Shown: piece by piece, positions 8,409 to 16,802 of the stretch
Numbering within the stretch: the first letter of the stretch is position 1
Layout: each line of letters begins with the position of its first letter
Assembly: GCA_021780095.1 (NCBI GenBank)
Contig: JAJXZK010000190.1
Location: 1-23,621, forward strand
From: Acidobacteriota bacterium
GTDB lineage: Bacteria > Acidobacteriota > Terriglobia > Terriglobales > Acidobacteriaceae
Direction: 5' to 3'
DNA length: 23,621 nt
The notes under the pieces: model-generated
What the model saw: only the letters and a program-made list of their open reading frames with translations
Told to the model about the DNA's origin: nothing
The model's database searches: none
Translations under genes and position numbers: made by a program

Positions 8409-9965
8409 CTAAAACTTGAGTTGCTGCACTAGCTGCATCACCGTACTGTTGACAAATCCGAGGATCAACTGGGGATACAAACCCAGCCCAAACATCAATG
8501 CAATTGCAGGCGCCAGCGATATGCGCTCGACCGTCGTTAGGTCGGGCATGGTGGCCCACGTTTCGTTGAGCGGACCGAAGAATACGCGCTGCAGAATTCC
8601 AAGAATAAAGATGGCCGTCGCCAGCAGGCCGAGCAAGGAGATCGACGAGGCCCAAGAAATTAGCGGGAACGACCCTTTAAAGATCAGAAATTCTCCGACA
8701 AAGCCATTCAAGCCGGGCAGGCCCAGCGACGAGAAGAGCGCGATGCCCATTAGGCCGGTGAAGACGGGAACAACTTTGCGCAGGCCACCGAACTCGTTCA
8801 AGCCGCGCAGGCCGCCGGTTCGTTTTTCCAGCATGGCGACGAACCAGAATAGCGTGGAGGCGGTAAGCGCGTGATTGAAGATCTGTAGCATCACACCGTT
8901 CAAGGCCGCATATTTTTCCGTGGTCAGCGCGGCATCGCCGCCCGTGAATTTGGCTACGGCAAAGATTGCCAGCAGGCAATAGCCGAGGTGGTTGATGGAG
9001 GAGTAGGCAAAGATTCGCTTCAGGTCTTTTTGCGCCAGCGCAGCATAAGCGGAAAGGACAATGGTGGCGACCGCCATCCACAACAGAGGCGTCAGCACCA
9101 TTTGCATTTCCGCCCCGAAGATGGGGAGCAGAATGCGGAGAAAGCCGTACAGTCCCATCTTCGACATAGCGCCGGTTAGCACGATGGTGGTGCCGGTGGG
9201 CGCTTCGGTGTAGGCGGAGGGAAGCCAGGTGTGGAAGGGAATCAGCGGCACTTTGACGGCGAAGCCGAGAAAGGCTCCTGCAAACAGAAGCAGTTCCACA
9301 TGGTGCGGGGTGAAGCGGTGCCAGCCAAGCTTCGCAATGACGGCCGGCATCAACTGACCCTGTTGAGCGAGGGCGGCGAGCTGGATGAAATCAAATTTTC
9401 CCGTCGCGAGAAAAATGGCAAGGAAGGAGAGCAGCAAGGCGATGCTGCCAACCATCGTGTAGACCAGGAATTGCGTGGCGGCGGCGGTGCTGCGCGATCC
9501 TCCCCAAAGTTTGATGAGGAAAAAGGCGGGAATCAGGCTGAGCTCCCAAAAAATGAACCAGTGGAAGAAATTGAGCGCGGTGAATGTGCCGAACAGGCAA
9601 GCCTGCAGCAGCAACACCAGCGAGAAATAAAGGCCCGCGCGTTCCTGAATTTGTGACGACGCCAGGATTCCGATCGGAACTACGATCGAGGTCAGCAGTA
9701 GCATCAACAGGCCAAGACCGTCGATGCCCACGTGATATTCGACACCGAGGGCGGTGATCCACGGGACTGTCTGTTGAAACTGAATCGCCCCGGAAGCGGA
9801 GTCGAAGTGAGCCCACAAAAGCAGGGTGATGGCCAGCGCGATGAAGCTGAAGCTCAGGGCGATCCAGCGAGTAACATTTTTGTTGCTACCGCCAAAGGAA
9901 AGCACGAAGAGAGCGCCGACGACGGGTACAAGAGTCAGAAAAGTGAGCCACGGGAAGGCATTCAT
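8409..9965 (-). CDS. nuoM: NuoM-type complex I subunit (NuoM1, canonical residues)
   Basis: This is a 518-residue antiporter-like membrane subunit. All expected charged residues are present: Glu141 in IFWELSLIPAFFLIKLWGG (TM5), Lys238 in FAVKVPLIPFHTWLPSAYTEAP (TM7), Lys269 in AMSKMGLYGFLRI (TM8), and the TM12 Glu in GLPGLNGFVGEFLIF. This looks like the ordinary proton-pumping NuoM. The start at 9965 is chosen because its ATG overlaps the nuoL stop as ATGA and has GGGGAG 8 nt upstream; a GTG at 9980 would extend it by five residues. The gene is followed 27 bp later by the second nuoM, to which it is clearly related but not near-identical, so the pair is not a recent duplication. Confidence 0.95.
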   Translation of the reverse strand: MNAFPWLTFLTLVPVVGALFVLSFGGSNKNVTRWIALSFSFIALAITLLLWAHFDSASGAIQFQQTVPWITALGVEYHVGIDGLGLLMLLLTSIVVPIGILASSQIQERAGLYFSLVLLLQACLFGTFTALNFFHWFIFWELSLIPAFFLIKLWGGSRSTAAATQFLVYTMVGSIALLLSFLAIFLATGKFDFIQLAALAQQGQLMPAVIAKLGWHRFTPHHVELLLFAGAFLGFAVKVPLIPFHTWLPSAYTEAPTGTTIVLTGAMSKMGLYGFLRILLPIFGAEMQMVLTPLLWMAVATIVLSAYAALAQKDLKRIFAYSSINHLGYCLLAIFAVAKFTGGDAALTTEKYAALNGVMLQIFNHALTASTLFWFVAMLEKRTGGLRGLNEFGGLRKVVPVFTGLMGIALFSSLGLPGLNGFVGEFLIFKGSFPLISWASSISLLGLLATAIFILGILQRVFFGPLNETWATMPDLTTVERISLAPAIALMFGLGLYPQLILGFVNSTVMQLVQQLKF

Positions 9966-12049
9966 CGCGTCGCTCCCCACAGCAGGAAGCCTGCCACCGC
10001 GATGAGGGCGATCCCAATCATGCGGAGATAACTTTGTACGCGACCGCCCTGGAGTCGCGAGAAAATCTGGCCGCCCAGCGACACGGTCTCGCAGCCCTCA
10101 TCAAAGCCGGCATTAACCACTTTTGTGTCGACAAGATTGTCAAGCCAGGCGAAGGCGAGCACGAGATGCGAGACGGTTTGCACCGCGCCATTCCACACCC
10201 AGCGGTCCAGCCAGTCGCAGATGCGGGACCAGGCGGCATTCAGACGAAGCAGCGTCGCGGCATAGAATGCGTCCACGTAGAAGGCGTGCCCGAGCACAGT
10301 GAAGATGTGGGGCTGCAGGCGGCCAACGGCATCTGGTGCTTCGGCGCTGGCGATCGGCTTGCGGCCGTAAAACCACCAGCCCAGACCGAGGCCGACAAAG
10401 ACCACAATGGATGAGGACAACATGACCGTGAGCAAGCCGGACTCAGAGAATCCGGTGATCCGTACGACCGCCGGGGTTCCGCTGAGGAACGAATGGAACC
10501 AGGACCACACCGGGGTATCGACCAGGCCAAGCAGCAGGGCGAAGGCGGCCAGGATCGTCAGCGGAATGGTCATGACCGCGGGACTCTCGTGCGGGATGGA
10601 CGCGACGTGCTTGTCGTGGTGTGCAGAGACAGCAGTCGATGCGTCCAGACGCGATTTGCCGGCAAACACGTAATAGACCTGACGGGTCATATAAAAGGCG
10701 GTCAGCAGCGCCCCGAACACGCCCAGATAGAAGGGCACCCTGGAGATGCTCCACGCATTGGCGGCATGCAGAATTTCATCCTTGCTCCAGAAGCCGGAGA
10801 AGAGCGGAAACCCGCAGAGCGCCAGCATCCCGACGGCATAGGTCAGGAAAGTAATCGGCATTAACCTTCGCAGGCCGCCCATTTTGCGAATGTCCTGTTC
10901 GCCATTGCAGCCATGAATCACCGAGCCCGCGCCCAGGAACAGCAGCGACTTGAAGAAGGCGTGGGTGATCAGGTGGAACATGCCGATAGCCGCGCCGCCG
11001 ACGCCGAGGCCCATCATCATGTAGCCGAGCTGAGAAACAGTGGAGTAGGCGAGGATGCGTTTGATGTCCCATTGCGCAGTGGCGATGAGCGCGGCGAAAA
11101 CAGCAGTGATGGCGCCGACCCAGGTAACGACGATCAGAGCTGTCGTGGGGGGCAGCTCGAGGCCGGGTCCCGCATGGGCGCTCATCAGTGGATACACGCG
11201 CGCGATGAGGAAGACTCCCGCGGCGACCATGGTGGCCGCGTGGATCAGGGCGCTGACGGGAGTGGGGCCTTCCATCGCGTCAGGCAGCCAGACATGCAGC
11301 GGAACCTGACCGGATTTTCCAGCGGCGCCGCAGAAGATGAGCAGCGCAATGCCGGTGGAGGCGGCCATTCCTACCGCAGTGATATGAGTCACCATCGCGG
11401 CAAGCGCAGGATGGTCCAGGCAACCGGCTCCGCCATCGTAGAACAACAATGTACCGGTTTGCGCGTATAACCAGGCCATACCGATGAAGAAACCAAGATC
11501 GCCAATGCGGGTGACGATAAAGGCCTTTTTCGCTGCCGCTGCTGCTTCCGGCTTGTGATACCAGAAGCCGATCAACAGGTAGGAGGTGAGGCCGACCAGC
11601 TCCCAACACATAAAGAGCAGCAGCAGGCTATTGGAGATGACGACGCCTAGCATGGCCCCGGCAAACAGCGCGAGAAAGCAGAAGAAGCGGGTGAAGTTTT
11701 CGTCGTGCTCCATGTAGCCGATGCTGTAGATAAAGATCAGCAGGCCAACCAAGGTGACCATCACTAGCATGATGGCGGTCAGCGGATCGAGCATCCAGCC
11801 GAGCTTTAACCACTCATTGCCGAACTGGAACCAACGGAAATTGACAACCTGGCGGGTTGGCAATCCCTGGTTGCTGAGAGAAAGAACATGCGCGAAGGCG
11901 ATGACGGAGAGCAGGAAGGAGATGGACATGGAACCGACGGCAAGCGCAGCGGCCAGGACGCGATTGCGCCGAGGCGCGATGGCGCTGATCCCGGCTGCCA
12001 CAGTCGGCAATGCGGGCACCAGCCACAGGTTTTGAACAATCCAGGTCAT
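9962..12049 (-). CDS. nuoL: Complex I subunit NuoL with lengthened lateral helix
   Basis: NuoL is the distal antiporter-like subunit, whose C-terminal lateral helix (HL) runs along the membrane arm. At 695 residues it is long; E. coli NuoL has 613. Glu150 (FMCWELVGLTSYLLIGFW), Lys245 (AAGKSGQVPLHVWLPDAMEGPT) and Lys423 (FPLFSGFWSKDEIL) are all present. The C-terminal stretch between YVDAFYAATL (about 591-600) and the final transmembrane helix (from about 675) is about 74 residues, against about 41 in the E. coli protein as I recall it. This stretch contains a spaced repeat, D-x2-V-x-N at Asp615 and again at Asp641, 26 residues apart. This is where an insertion is expected if HL must span an extra antiporter subunit. 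The ATG at 12049 has only a weak ribosome site and follows a 109-bp gap after nuoK. Its stop overlaps nuoM1. Confidence 0.95.
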   Translation of the reverse strand: MTWIVQNLWLVPALPTVAAGISAIAPRRNRVLAAALAVGSMSISFLLSVIAFAHVLSLSNQGLPTRQVVNFRWFQFGNEWLKLGWMLDPLTAIMLVMVTLVGLLIFIYSIGYMEHDENFTRFFCFLALFAGAMLGVVISNSLLLLFMCWELVGLTSYLLIGFWYHKPEAAAAAKKAFIVTRIGDLGFFIGMAWLYAQTGTLLFYDGGAGCLDHPALAAMVTHITAVGMAASTGIALLIFCGAAGKSGQVPLHVWLPDAMEGPTPVSALIHAATMVAAGVFLIARVYPLMSAHAGPGLELPPTTALIVVTWVGAITAVFAALIATAQWDIKRILAYSTVSQLGYMMMGLGVGGAAIGMFHLITHAFFKSLLFLGAGSVIHGCNGEQDIRKMGGLRRLMPITFLTYAVGMLALCGFPLFSGFWSKDEILHAANAWSISRVPFYLGVFGALLTAFYMTRQVYYVFAGKSRLDASTAVSAHHDKHVASIPHESPAVMTIPLTILAAFALLLGLVDTPVWSWFHSFLSGTPAVVRITGFSESGLLTVMLSSSIVVFVGLGLGWWFYGRKPIASAEAPDAVGRLQPHIFTVLGHAFYVDAFYAATLLRLNAAWSRICDWLDRWVWNGAVQTVSHLVLAFAWLDNLVDTKVVNAGFDEGCETVSLGGQIFSRLQGGRVQSYLRMIGIALIAVAGFLLWGATR

Positions 12050-12060
12050 CGGGTCTCAAG

Positions 12061-12166
12061 AAGGTTGAAAAGCAGTTGAAAATCTGCGACTGGTTTTCGC
12101 AGTCAAAGTGTAACGGTCAAAAGAAATCAGTGCGCAATAAAAGTGGTTCGTTCGTGTTTCAACCTT
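12061..12166. repeat. Inverted repeat bracketing the nuoK-nuoL gap, with an inner hairpin
   Basis: AAGGTTGAAA (12061-12070) and its exact reverse complement TTTCAACCTT (12157-12166) flank the nuoK-nuoL gap; the second arm covers the nuoK stop codon. Between them, CTGCGA (12084-12089) pairs with TCGCAG (12097-12102) around a 7-nt loop. In the minus-strand transcript the region could fold into a branched structure just ahead of nuoL. No U-tract is present, so it is not a classical terminator; a role in processing or in setting expression is only a guess. Confidence 0.35.
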
Positions 12167-12470
12167 TCATCGAATTCATTTGGTCTAGTTCAGTGGTCTT
12201 GGAATGGCGATAGACAGCCAGGATGATGCCGAGGCCGACGGCGGCTTCGGCTGCGGCGATACCGATGGAGAAGATGGCAAACATGACGCCGGTGAGTGCT
12301 TCTGGGTGCGGTCCGTAGCGCCAGAAGGCGATGAAGTTGAGGTTAGCGGCGTTGAGCATTAGCTCAATGCCAATCAGAACGAGAATGGCGCTGCGGCGAG
12401 TGAGCGCGCCGGCCAGGCCGATGGAAAAGATGAGAGCGGAGACGAGCAGATAGCTGGGCAGAGAGCTCAT
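12159..12470 (-). CDS. nuoK: Complex I subunit NuoK
   Basis: This is a 103-residue, three-helix membrane subunit in the E-channel between NuoH/NuoJ and the antiporter modules. Glu36 in IGIELMLNAANLNF and Glu75 in GIAAAEAAVGLGIILAVYR are the two membrane glutamates needed for proton coupling (Glu36 and Glu72 in E. coli). The length is typical of the family. GGAGG (12476-12480) sits 5 nt before the ATG at 12470, and the ATG overlaps the nuoJ stop (ATGA); these fix the start even though the frame stays open upstream. It is followed by a 109-bp gap before nuoL. Confidence 0.97.
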   Translation of the reverse strand: MSSLPSYLLVSALIFSIGLAGALTRRSAILVLIGIELMLNAANLNFIAFWRYGPHPEALTGVMFAIFSIGIAAAEAAVGLGIILAVYRHSKTTELDQMNSMKG

Positions 12471-12967
12471 GCGGACCTCCGCTTTTCCTGCATCGCCAGC
12501 ACCACGGCGCCGATGAGAGCGGCGGTCAGCAGCAAGCCCATAATTTCCAGCGGCAAAACATACTTGTGCATCAAGGCATCGCCAATGGGCTGGACGGCTG
12601 CTTCCGCATGTGGCGGCACGATACCTGAAGGGAGGGCGCTGGAATGGATCGCCCAACCGAGGACGGCAAAGACAAGCGCCGCGATCAGACTTCCGGAAAA
12701 CCAGAAGGACGAAAAGATCGACTCGGCGGTTTGTGTCGGGTGTTGCGTCATCATGATGACGAAGACCGCGAGGATGGCGACCGCGCCGACGTAGACGAGG
12801 ATCTGCGTGAGGCCGACGAATTGCGCGCCCAGTTGCAAATAGAGGGCTGCCAGCCCGGCGAAACCCAGGGTCAGGGCCAACACGCAATGGACGAGATTGC
12901 GGAGCGCCATCGCAGCCACAGTTCCGGCGATGGTGATGGCGGCAAGGATGAGGAAGGTCGCTGTCAT
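12467..12967 (-). CDS. nuoJ: Complex I subunit NuoJ
   Basis: This is a 166-residue membrane subunit with five predicted helices. The conserved NuoJ/ND6 segment GLTQILVYVGAVAILAVFVIMM (about 52-73) is intact; this helix carries the pi-bulge region whose movement is thought to link quinone reduction to pumping. The length is usual for bacterial NuoJ. It ends by overlapping nuoK (ATGA) and starts after a 102-bp gap downstream of nuoH. That gap shows no gene and no obvious ribosome binding site close to the ATG, so translation initiation here may be weak or coupled in another way. Confidence 0.95.
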   Translation of the reverse strand: MTATFLILAAITIAGTVAAMALRNLVHCVLALTLGFAGLAALYLQLGAQFVGLTQILVYVGAVAILAVFVIMMTQHPTQTAESIFSSFWFSGSLIAALVFAVLGWAIHSSALPSGIVPPHAEAAVQPIGDALMHKYVLPLEIMGLLLTAALIGAVVLAMQEKRRSA

Positions 12968-13023
12968 GTCAGGTTCGACGAGTTCTCCAATGTGGTTCCA
13001 ACTCTTTCAGTGACCGAAGATCA

Positions 13024-13036
13024 GACTGTCACAGTC
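13024..13036. repeat. Short perfect palindrome in the nuoH-nuoJ gap
   Basis: GACTGT-C-ACAGTC has 6-bp arms around one base. It lies in the 102-bp gap between nuoH and nuoJ, about 57 bp upstream of the nuoJ start. It could be a protein-binding site for an internal promoter or a chance palindrome; nothing else in the gap supports a specific call. Confidence 0.2.
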
Positions 13037-13069
13037 CGCATACGATCGGCAGTGACACTCATCACGAAA

Positions 13070-14257
13070 TCATTCTGCAAATCGATATGTTCTGGCGGCA
13101 AACTTTTTGCCCTGCTTCAGGCCGCGACTGAGCAGGAAGGCTGGAATGAGCAGCACCACGGCGCAGACCAACCAGCGAACCACTCCGGCAGGCATGAAGT
13201 GCCAGAGGCCCGCAACGAACAGGTTGATCAGCGTCATGGGCAACATAAATTGCCACGCAAAACTCATCAATTGGTCCATGCGCAGACGCGGCAGCGTGCC
13301 GCGAATCCAGATGAAAATCACAATCAGCAGCAACAGCTTTGCAAAGAACCAGAGATACGACGGAATCCATGTCAGGAACGAAAATGGCGCCGCCCATCCG
13401 CCGAGGAAGAGAGTGATGGCGAGGCCGCTGGTGGCAAACATGCCGAGGTATTCGCCGAGAAAGAACAGGGCGAATTTGAAGCCGGAATACTCAATGTAAT
13501 AGCCCGCGATGATTTCAGATTCGCCTTCGGGCAGATCGAAAGGGCAGCGGTTGGACTCGGCAGTGGCGGCGATCATGAACAGGTTGAAGCCGGCAAAGCC
13601 CCACGGAGTAAAAACAAACCAATGCGGCCAGATGCCGGAGTAGCCGGTCTGCATGTCGACGATGGAGACGGTGGAAAGCGACCCAGCCGCCATGATGACG
13701 ACGATGGAAGCCAGGACCAGCGGCACTTCATAACTGATCATCTGGGCAATGGCGCGCATGGCGCCGAGCAGGGAATATTTATTGCGGCTGGACCAGCCGG
13801 CCATGAAGACGGCCAATTCCACCAGAGTGCCAACGGCGAAAAAGAATAGGATGCCGGCATTCAGATTCGCCAGGACCATGTTGCGGCCGACGGGCAACAC
13901 CGCGTAAGCGAGAAATGCCGCGATGACCAGCAACACCGGCGCCATAAAGTGCACGATCTGGTCGGCGGTGCGGGGAACCAGGTCTTCTTTGGTGAGCGAT
14001 TTGACTCCATCCGCTAGCGGCTGGAAAAAGCCGGCCGGGCCCACGCGATTGGGGCCGTAACGATTCTGAATTCTGCCCAGACCTTTCCGTTCAAGAACGG
14101 TGGTGACGGCAAACAAGAGAGCAAACACCAGCACGATGGCGATGACAGACAGAATGACATCGGCAATGGACTGGAATCCGGCAGGCAGATAGCTGACGAG
14201 ACGATGCTGCACGATGACAAAAATCTGGTCGGCTTGCTGGATGGGGGTCAAGGTCAT
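13070..14257 (-). CDS. nuoH: Complex I subunit NuoH
   Basis: This is a 395-residue membrane subunit that forms much of the quinone tunnel. Family signatures are intact: ERKGLGRIQNRYGPNRVGPAG followed by QPLADGVKSLTKED (about 56-92), and the acidic quinone-site loop AESNRCPFDLPEGESEIIAGYY. The second half shows the expected transmembrane helices, including a region with IRGTLPRLRMDQLM. Its ATG overlaps the nuoI stop (ATGA). The gene order I-H is reversed relative to E. coli (H-I), and the E, F and G genes that usually lie between D and H are absent. A 102-bp gap follows before nuoJ. Confidence 0.97.
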   Translation of the reverse strand: MTLTPIQQADQIFVIVQHRLVSYLPAGFQSIADVILSVIAIVLVFALLFAVTTVLERKGLGRIQNRYGPNRVGPAGFFQPLADGVKSLTKEDLVPRTADQIVHFMAPVLLVIAAFLAYAVLPVGRNMVLANLNAGILFFFAVGTLVELAVFMAGWSSRNKYSLLGAMRAIAQMISYEVPLVLASIVVIMAAGSLSTVSIVDMQTGYSGIWPHWFVFTPWGFAGFNLFMIAATAESNRCPFDLPEGESEIIAGYYIEYSGFKFALFFLGEYLGMFATSGLAITLFLGGWAAPFSFLTWIPSYLWFFAKLLLLIVIFIWIRGTLPRLRMDQLMSFAWQFMLPMTLINLFVAGLWHFMPAGVVRWLVCAVVLLIPAFLLSRGLKQGKKFAARTYRFAE

Positions 14258-14958
14258 TTCTCGCTCGCTGTCGGGACAGGTTTGTTGGCAGGATTTGAGC
14301 TGGCGCCATTTGCGCTAGCGGCGGCCGTCGGCGTGGCGGCCTTGGCTTCAGCGGCAGCCTTGGCCTTGGCGGCTGCCTTGGCTCGTTCGGAGGCCAGCGC
14401 TGCATCTACGGCGGCGGCTTCTGTGGGATGAATCTTGTGGTAATGTTCGTTCGACTTGGCGAGATGATGCTTGTCCCATAGCAGGGCGCTAAAGCGGTTG
14501 GTCGTGCTGAGTTCGTAGTCGGTATCCATCTTAATGGCATCGAACGGGCAGACCTCGACACAGATCTGGCAGCTCATGCAGACGGAGACGTCGATGTTGA
14601 AAACCTTGGGGTAGAACTGCGGCTTGCCGACGGCATCGGGTTTCTTGTCTGTACTTTTTTCAATGATGATACATTTCGGCGGGCATTCTTTTTCGCAGAT
14701 GAAGCAGGAGACGCAGCGTAGGCCCTGTTGCCAGTCTTCGCCGTCGTAGACGAGGAAGGGAAAATTTCGATACGCCTCAATCTGCGGCAACCGCTCTTCA
14801 GGATATTGAACGGTGGTCAGTCGATTTTTACTGACGTAGCTGCCCAGAAAATTTCGGGCAGTTTCCGCCAGTCCCTTCAGGATGCCTTCACCAAACACAG
14901 AGTCAACCTCGACAATTACTTTTTGCACCGCTTCGGTCGGAATGACAACTTGATTCAA
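14254..14958 (-). CDS. nuoI: Complex I subunit NuoI, two [4Fe-4S] clusters, with Ala/Lys-rich tail
   Basis: NuoI carries clusters N6a and N6b that pass electrons toward NuoB. The two binding motifs are complete: Cys82, 85, 88 and 92 (CVSCFICEKECP), and Cys127, 130, 133 and 137 (CMSCQICVEVCP). The start is a TTG at 14958; there is no ATG or GTG between it and the first cluster, so a non-ATG start is likely. GTGGGG lies just upstream, and a 5-bp hairpin (14967-14983) sits close to it. At 234 residues the protein is longer than usual (about 160-180): residues 180-234 form a low-complexity tail, first rich in Ala, Lys and Glu and probably helical, then rich in Ala, Ser, Asn and Pro. It lies 57 bp after nuoD, directly in the place where nuoE-F-G would normally intervene, and overlaps nuoH. 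Confidence 0.95.
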   Translation of the reverse strand: MNQVVIPTEAVQKVIVEVDSVFGEGILKGLAETARNFLGSYVSKNRLTTVQYPEERLPQIEAYRNFPFLVYDGEDWQQGLRCVSCFICEKECPPKCIIIEKSTDKKPDAVGKPQFYPKVFNIDVSVCMSCQICVEVCPFDAIKMDTDYELSTTNRFSALLWDKHHLAKSNEHYHKIHPTEAAAVDAALASERAKAAAKAKAAAEAKAATPTAAASANGASSNPANKPVPTASEK

Positions 14959-15015
14959 ACCCCACTCAAGCCAAAAGCGCTTGGATGGGCCACCCGGCCT
15001 GCATTGTGCCAGTGT

Positions 15016-16173
15016 TTATCGATCCACTTCGCCCATCACGATATCAATACTTCCTAAAATCACAACTACATCGGCTACATTATGGCCGATGCACAACTGC
15101 TCCAGCACGGTCAGGTTCATCATGCAGCAGGAACGCACGCGGTAGCGATACGGATTCGCCGTGCCATCGCTGACCAGATAAAACCCAAGCTCGCCTTTGG
15201 GCGATTCGATGCGCCCGTAGGCTTCGCCCGGCTTCGGCTTGAATCCGCGAATCTTTGTCTTTGGATCGACGATTGGGCCTTCGGGAATGTCTTTGAGCGC
15301 CTGGTTCAGAATCTTGACGGACTCGCGCATTTCCAGCAGGCGGACCATGTATCGATCGTAGGTATCGCCGTGTTCGCCCATCGGGATTTTGAAAGCGAAT
15401 CGATCGTAGATACCGTACTTGTCTACTTTGCGCAGATCGTAATTTACGCCGGAAGCGCGCAGAATCGGCCCCGTAACACCGGCATTGATGGCGAGTTCTT
15501 TCGACATGACGCCGACGCCCTGGGTGCGAGCCATCAAAATTTCGTTGCTGGCCAACAGGCGTTCGAATTCGTCCAGGAAACGCGGAAGCGTGGCGACAAA
15601 CTTCCGCGCCTGATCGAGCCACCCGGCGGGAAGATCGACGCGACAACCACCGAAGCGCATATAGTTGCACATCATGCGCGCGCCGGTGAGCGATTCGAAT
15701 AAATCGAGAATGGTTTCGCGTTCTCGAAAGGCGTACATCAACGGTGTTCCGCTGGCGCCCATGTCCTGGGTTAGAAACCCGATGAGCGCGGAGTGATTTA
15801 GGAAGCGGGTCAGCTCAGCGGTGATGATACGAATATATTCGGCGCGTTCCGGAACCTGAATGCCTGCCAGTTTTTCGACCGCCAGCGCGTAGGCCCAGTT
15901 GTTGGTGAGCGAACAGATATAGTCCAGGCGATCGGTGTAGGGCATGGAGCCGAGATAGGTTTCGTGCTCGGCGATTTTTTCGTGATTGCGATGCAGATAG
16001 CCGAAGACCGGCTTCAGCCTCAGGACGCGCTCGCCATCCAGCACCACGTCCATTCGAAAAACGCCGTGGGTGGAGGGATGCTGCGGACCCATGGAGAGTT
16101 CCAGGAACTGACTTTCACCGCCATTGGCAGGATTGGTTGGAAGGCTGCGGACGGGCTCGGTCGCTGTGCTCAT
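15016..16173 (-). CDS. nuoD: Complex I subunit NuoD (49-kDa type)
   Basis: This is a 385-residue peripheral-arm subunit that, with NuoB, lines the quinone site. [10 protein letters not shown] at 28-37 provides His36, and [10 protein letters not shown] provides Tyr85, 49 residues later; this matches the His/Tyr pair that binds the quinone headgroup in characterised homologues (His38 and Tyr87 in Thermus Nqo4). The C terminus [12 protein letters not shown] is the conserved family ending. As in other complex I NuoD proteins, no complete nickel-cysteine set of the related hydrogenases is seen, so this is not a hydrogenase large subunit. The ATG overlaps the nuoC stop (ATGA). NuoC and NuoD are separate proteins, not fused. 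Confidence 0.97.
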   Translation of the reverse strand: MSTATEPVRSLPTNPANGGESQFLELSMGPQHPSTHGVFRMDVVLDGERVLRLKPVFGYLHRNHEKIAEHETYLGSMPYTDRLDYICSLTNNWAYALAVEKLAGIQVPERAEYIRIITAELTRFLNHSALIGFLTQDMGASGTPLMYAFRERETILDLFESLTGARMMCNYMRFGGCRVDLPAGWLDQARKFVATLPRFLDEFERLLASNEILMARTQGVGVMSKELAINAGVTGPILRASGVNYDLRKVDKYGIYDRFAFKIPMGEHGDTYDRYMVRLLEMRESVKILNQALKDIPEGPIVDPKTKIRGFKPKPGEAYGRIESPKGELGFYLVSDGTANPYRYRVRSCCMMNLTVLEQLCIGHNVADVVVILGSIDIVMGEVDR

Positions 16174-16802
16174 TGCGCCCCCATCACGGTGCGATGTTGG
16201 CGAGCGCGTTCCAGCACTTCGTCGTGCGCGGTCGGCTCATACTCGTAATCGTCGGGCTCGATGTAGTCCTTGCGCATGGGGTGATCTTTGAAACCGTCCC
16301 ACATTAATATGCGACGCAGATCGGGATGTCCGTCGAAGATGACGCCGTACAGGTCGAAGATTTCCCGCTCCTGAAATTCCGCGCTTTGCCAGACGGGGGT
16401 GAGAGAGGGTAGATGAACCTTCTCGGCGCGGTCCTCGGTGCACATGCGGAGAACGACGGGACCGTGCTTTTTCTCCATGGAGAAAAGGTGATAGACGACT
16501 TCAAGATAGCCGATGGCCTGGGATTTGCGGACCTCTTCGATTTCTTGCTCCACGCCATCGACGATTTGCTTCACTTTTACTTTTTCTGAAATTTCCTTGC
16601 CCGGCCAATCGATGCCAGTCACGTTGGAGCAGTAGTCGAAATGGAGGTGTTCGGCATCACGCAGGAAAGTGGCGATCGCGACTGCATGTGCGGGATCGAT
16701 CCGCAGCGAATGCTGGCCCGACGGACTGGGGTTGGGAACGATTTCCAGCACGCAGCCGGGAATCTTCGCTTCAATCTCGGATTTAATTGTTTCCAGCGTC
16801 AT
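16170..16802 (-). CDS. nuoC: Complex I subunit NuoC (30-kDa type)
   Basis: This is a 210-residue peripheral-arm subunit without redox cofactors that packs against NuoD and NuoB. The family signature is clear in the second half: [24 protein letters not shown] (about 134-157), then the conserved [25 protein letters not shown] (about 159-183). The N-terminal half carries [13 protein letters not shown], also typical. The ATG lies 20 bp inside the end of nuoB, with AGGGA upstream within nuoB, so translational coupling is likely. The stop overlaps the nuoD start. Confidence 0.96.
   Translation of the reverse strand: MTLETIKSEIEAKIPGCVLEIVPNPSPSGQHSLRIDPAHAVAIATFLRDAEHLHFDYCSNVTGIDWPGKEISEKVKVKQIVDGVEQEIEEVRKSQAIGYLEVVYHLFSMEKKHGPVVLRMCTEDRAEKVHLPSLTPVWQSAEFQEREIFDLYGVIFDGHPDLRRILMWDGFKDHPMRKDYIEPDDYEYEPTAHDEVLERARQHRTVMGAQ

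Noticed and set aside
8409..9965. Recent tandem duplication of nuoM
   Set aside because: The two NuoM proteins share family motifs but differ widely in sequence, including the TM7 region, so the pair is old or of separate origin.
12644..13849. Plus-strand open frame of 401 codons across nuoJ and nuoH
   Set aside because: It is antisense to two certain genes, its product is a low-complexity Asp/Glu/Arg/Gln mix typical of a reverse-strand shadow, and it crosses the gene boundary.
14959..15015. Possible remnant of nuoE, nuoF or nuoG between nuoD and nuoI
   Set aside because: The gap is only 57 bp and holds no recognisable remnant, so these genes are absent here rather than decayed in place.
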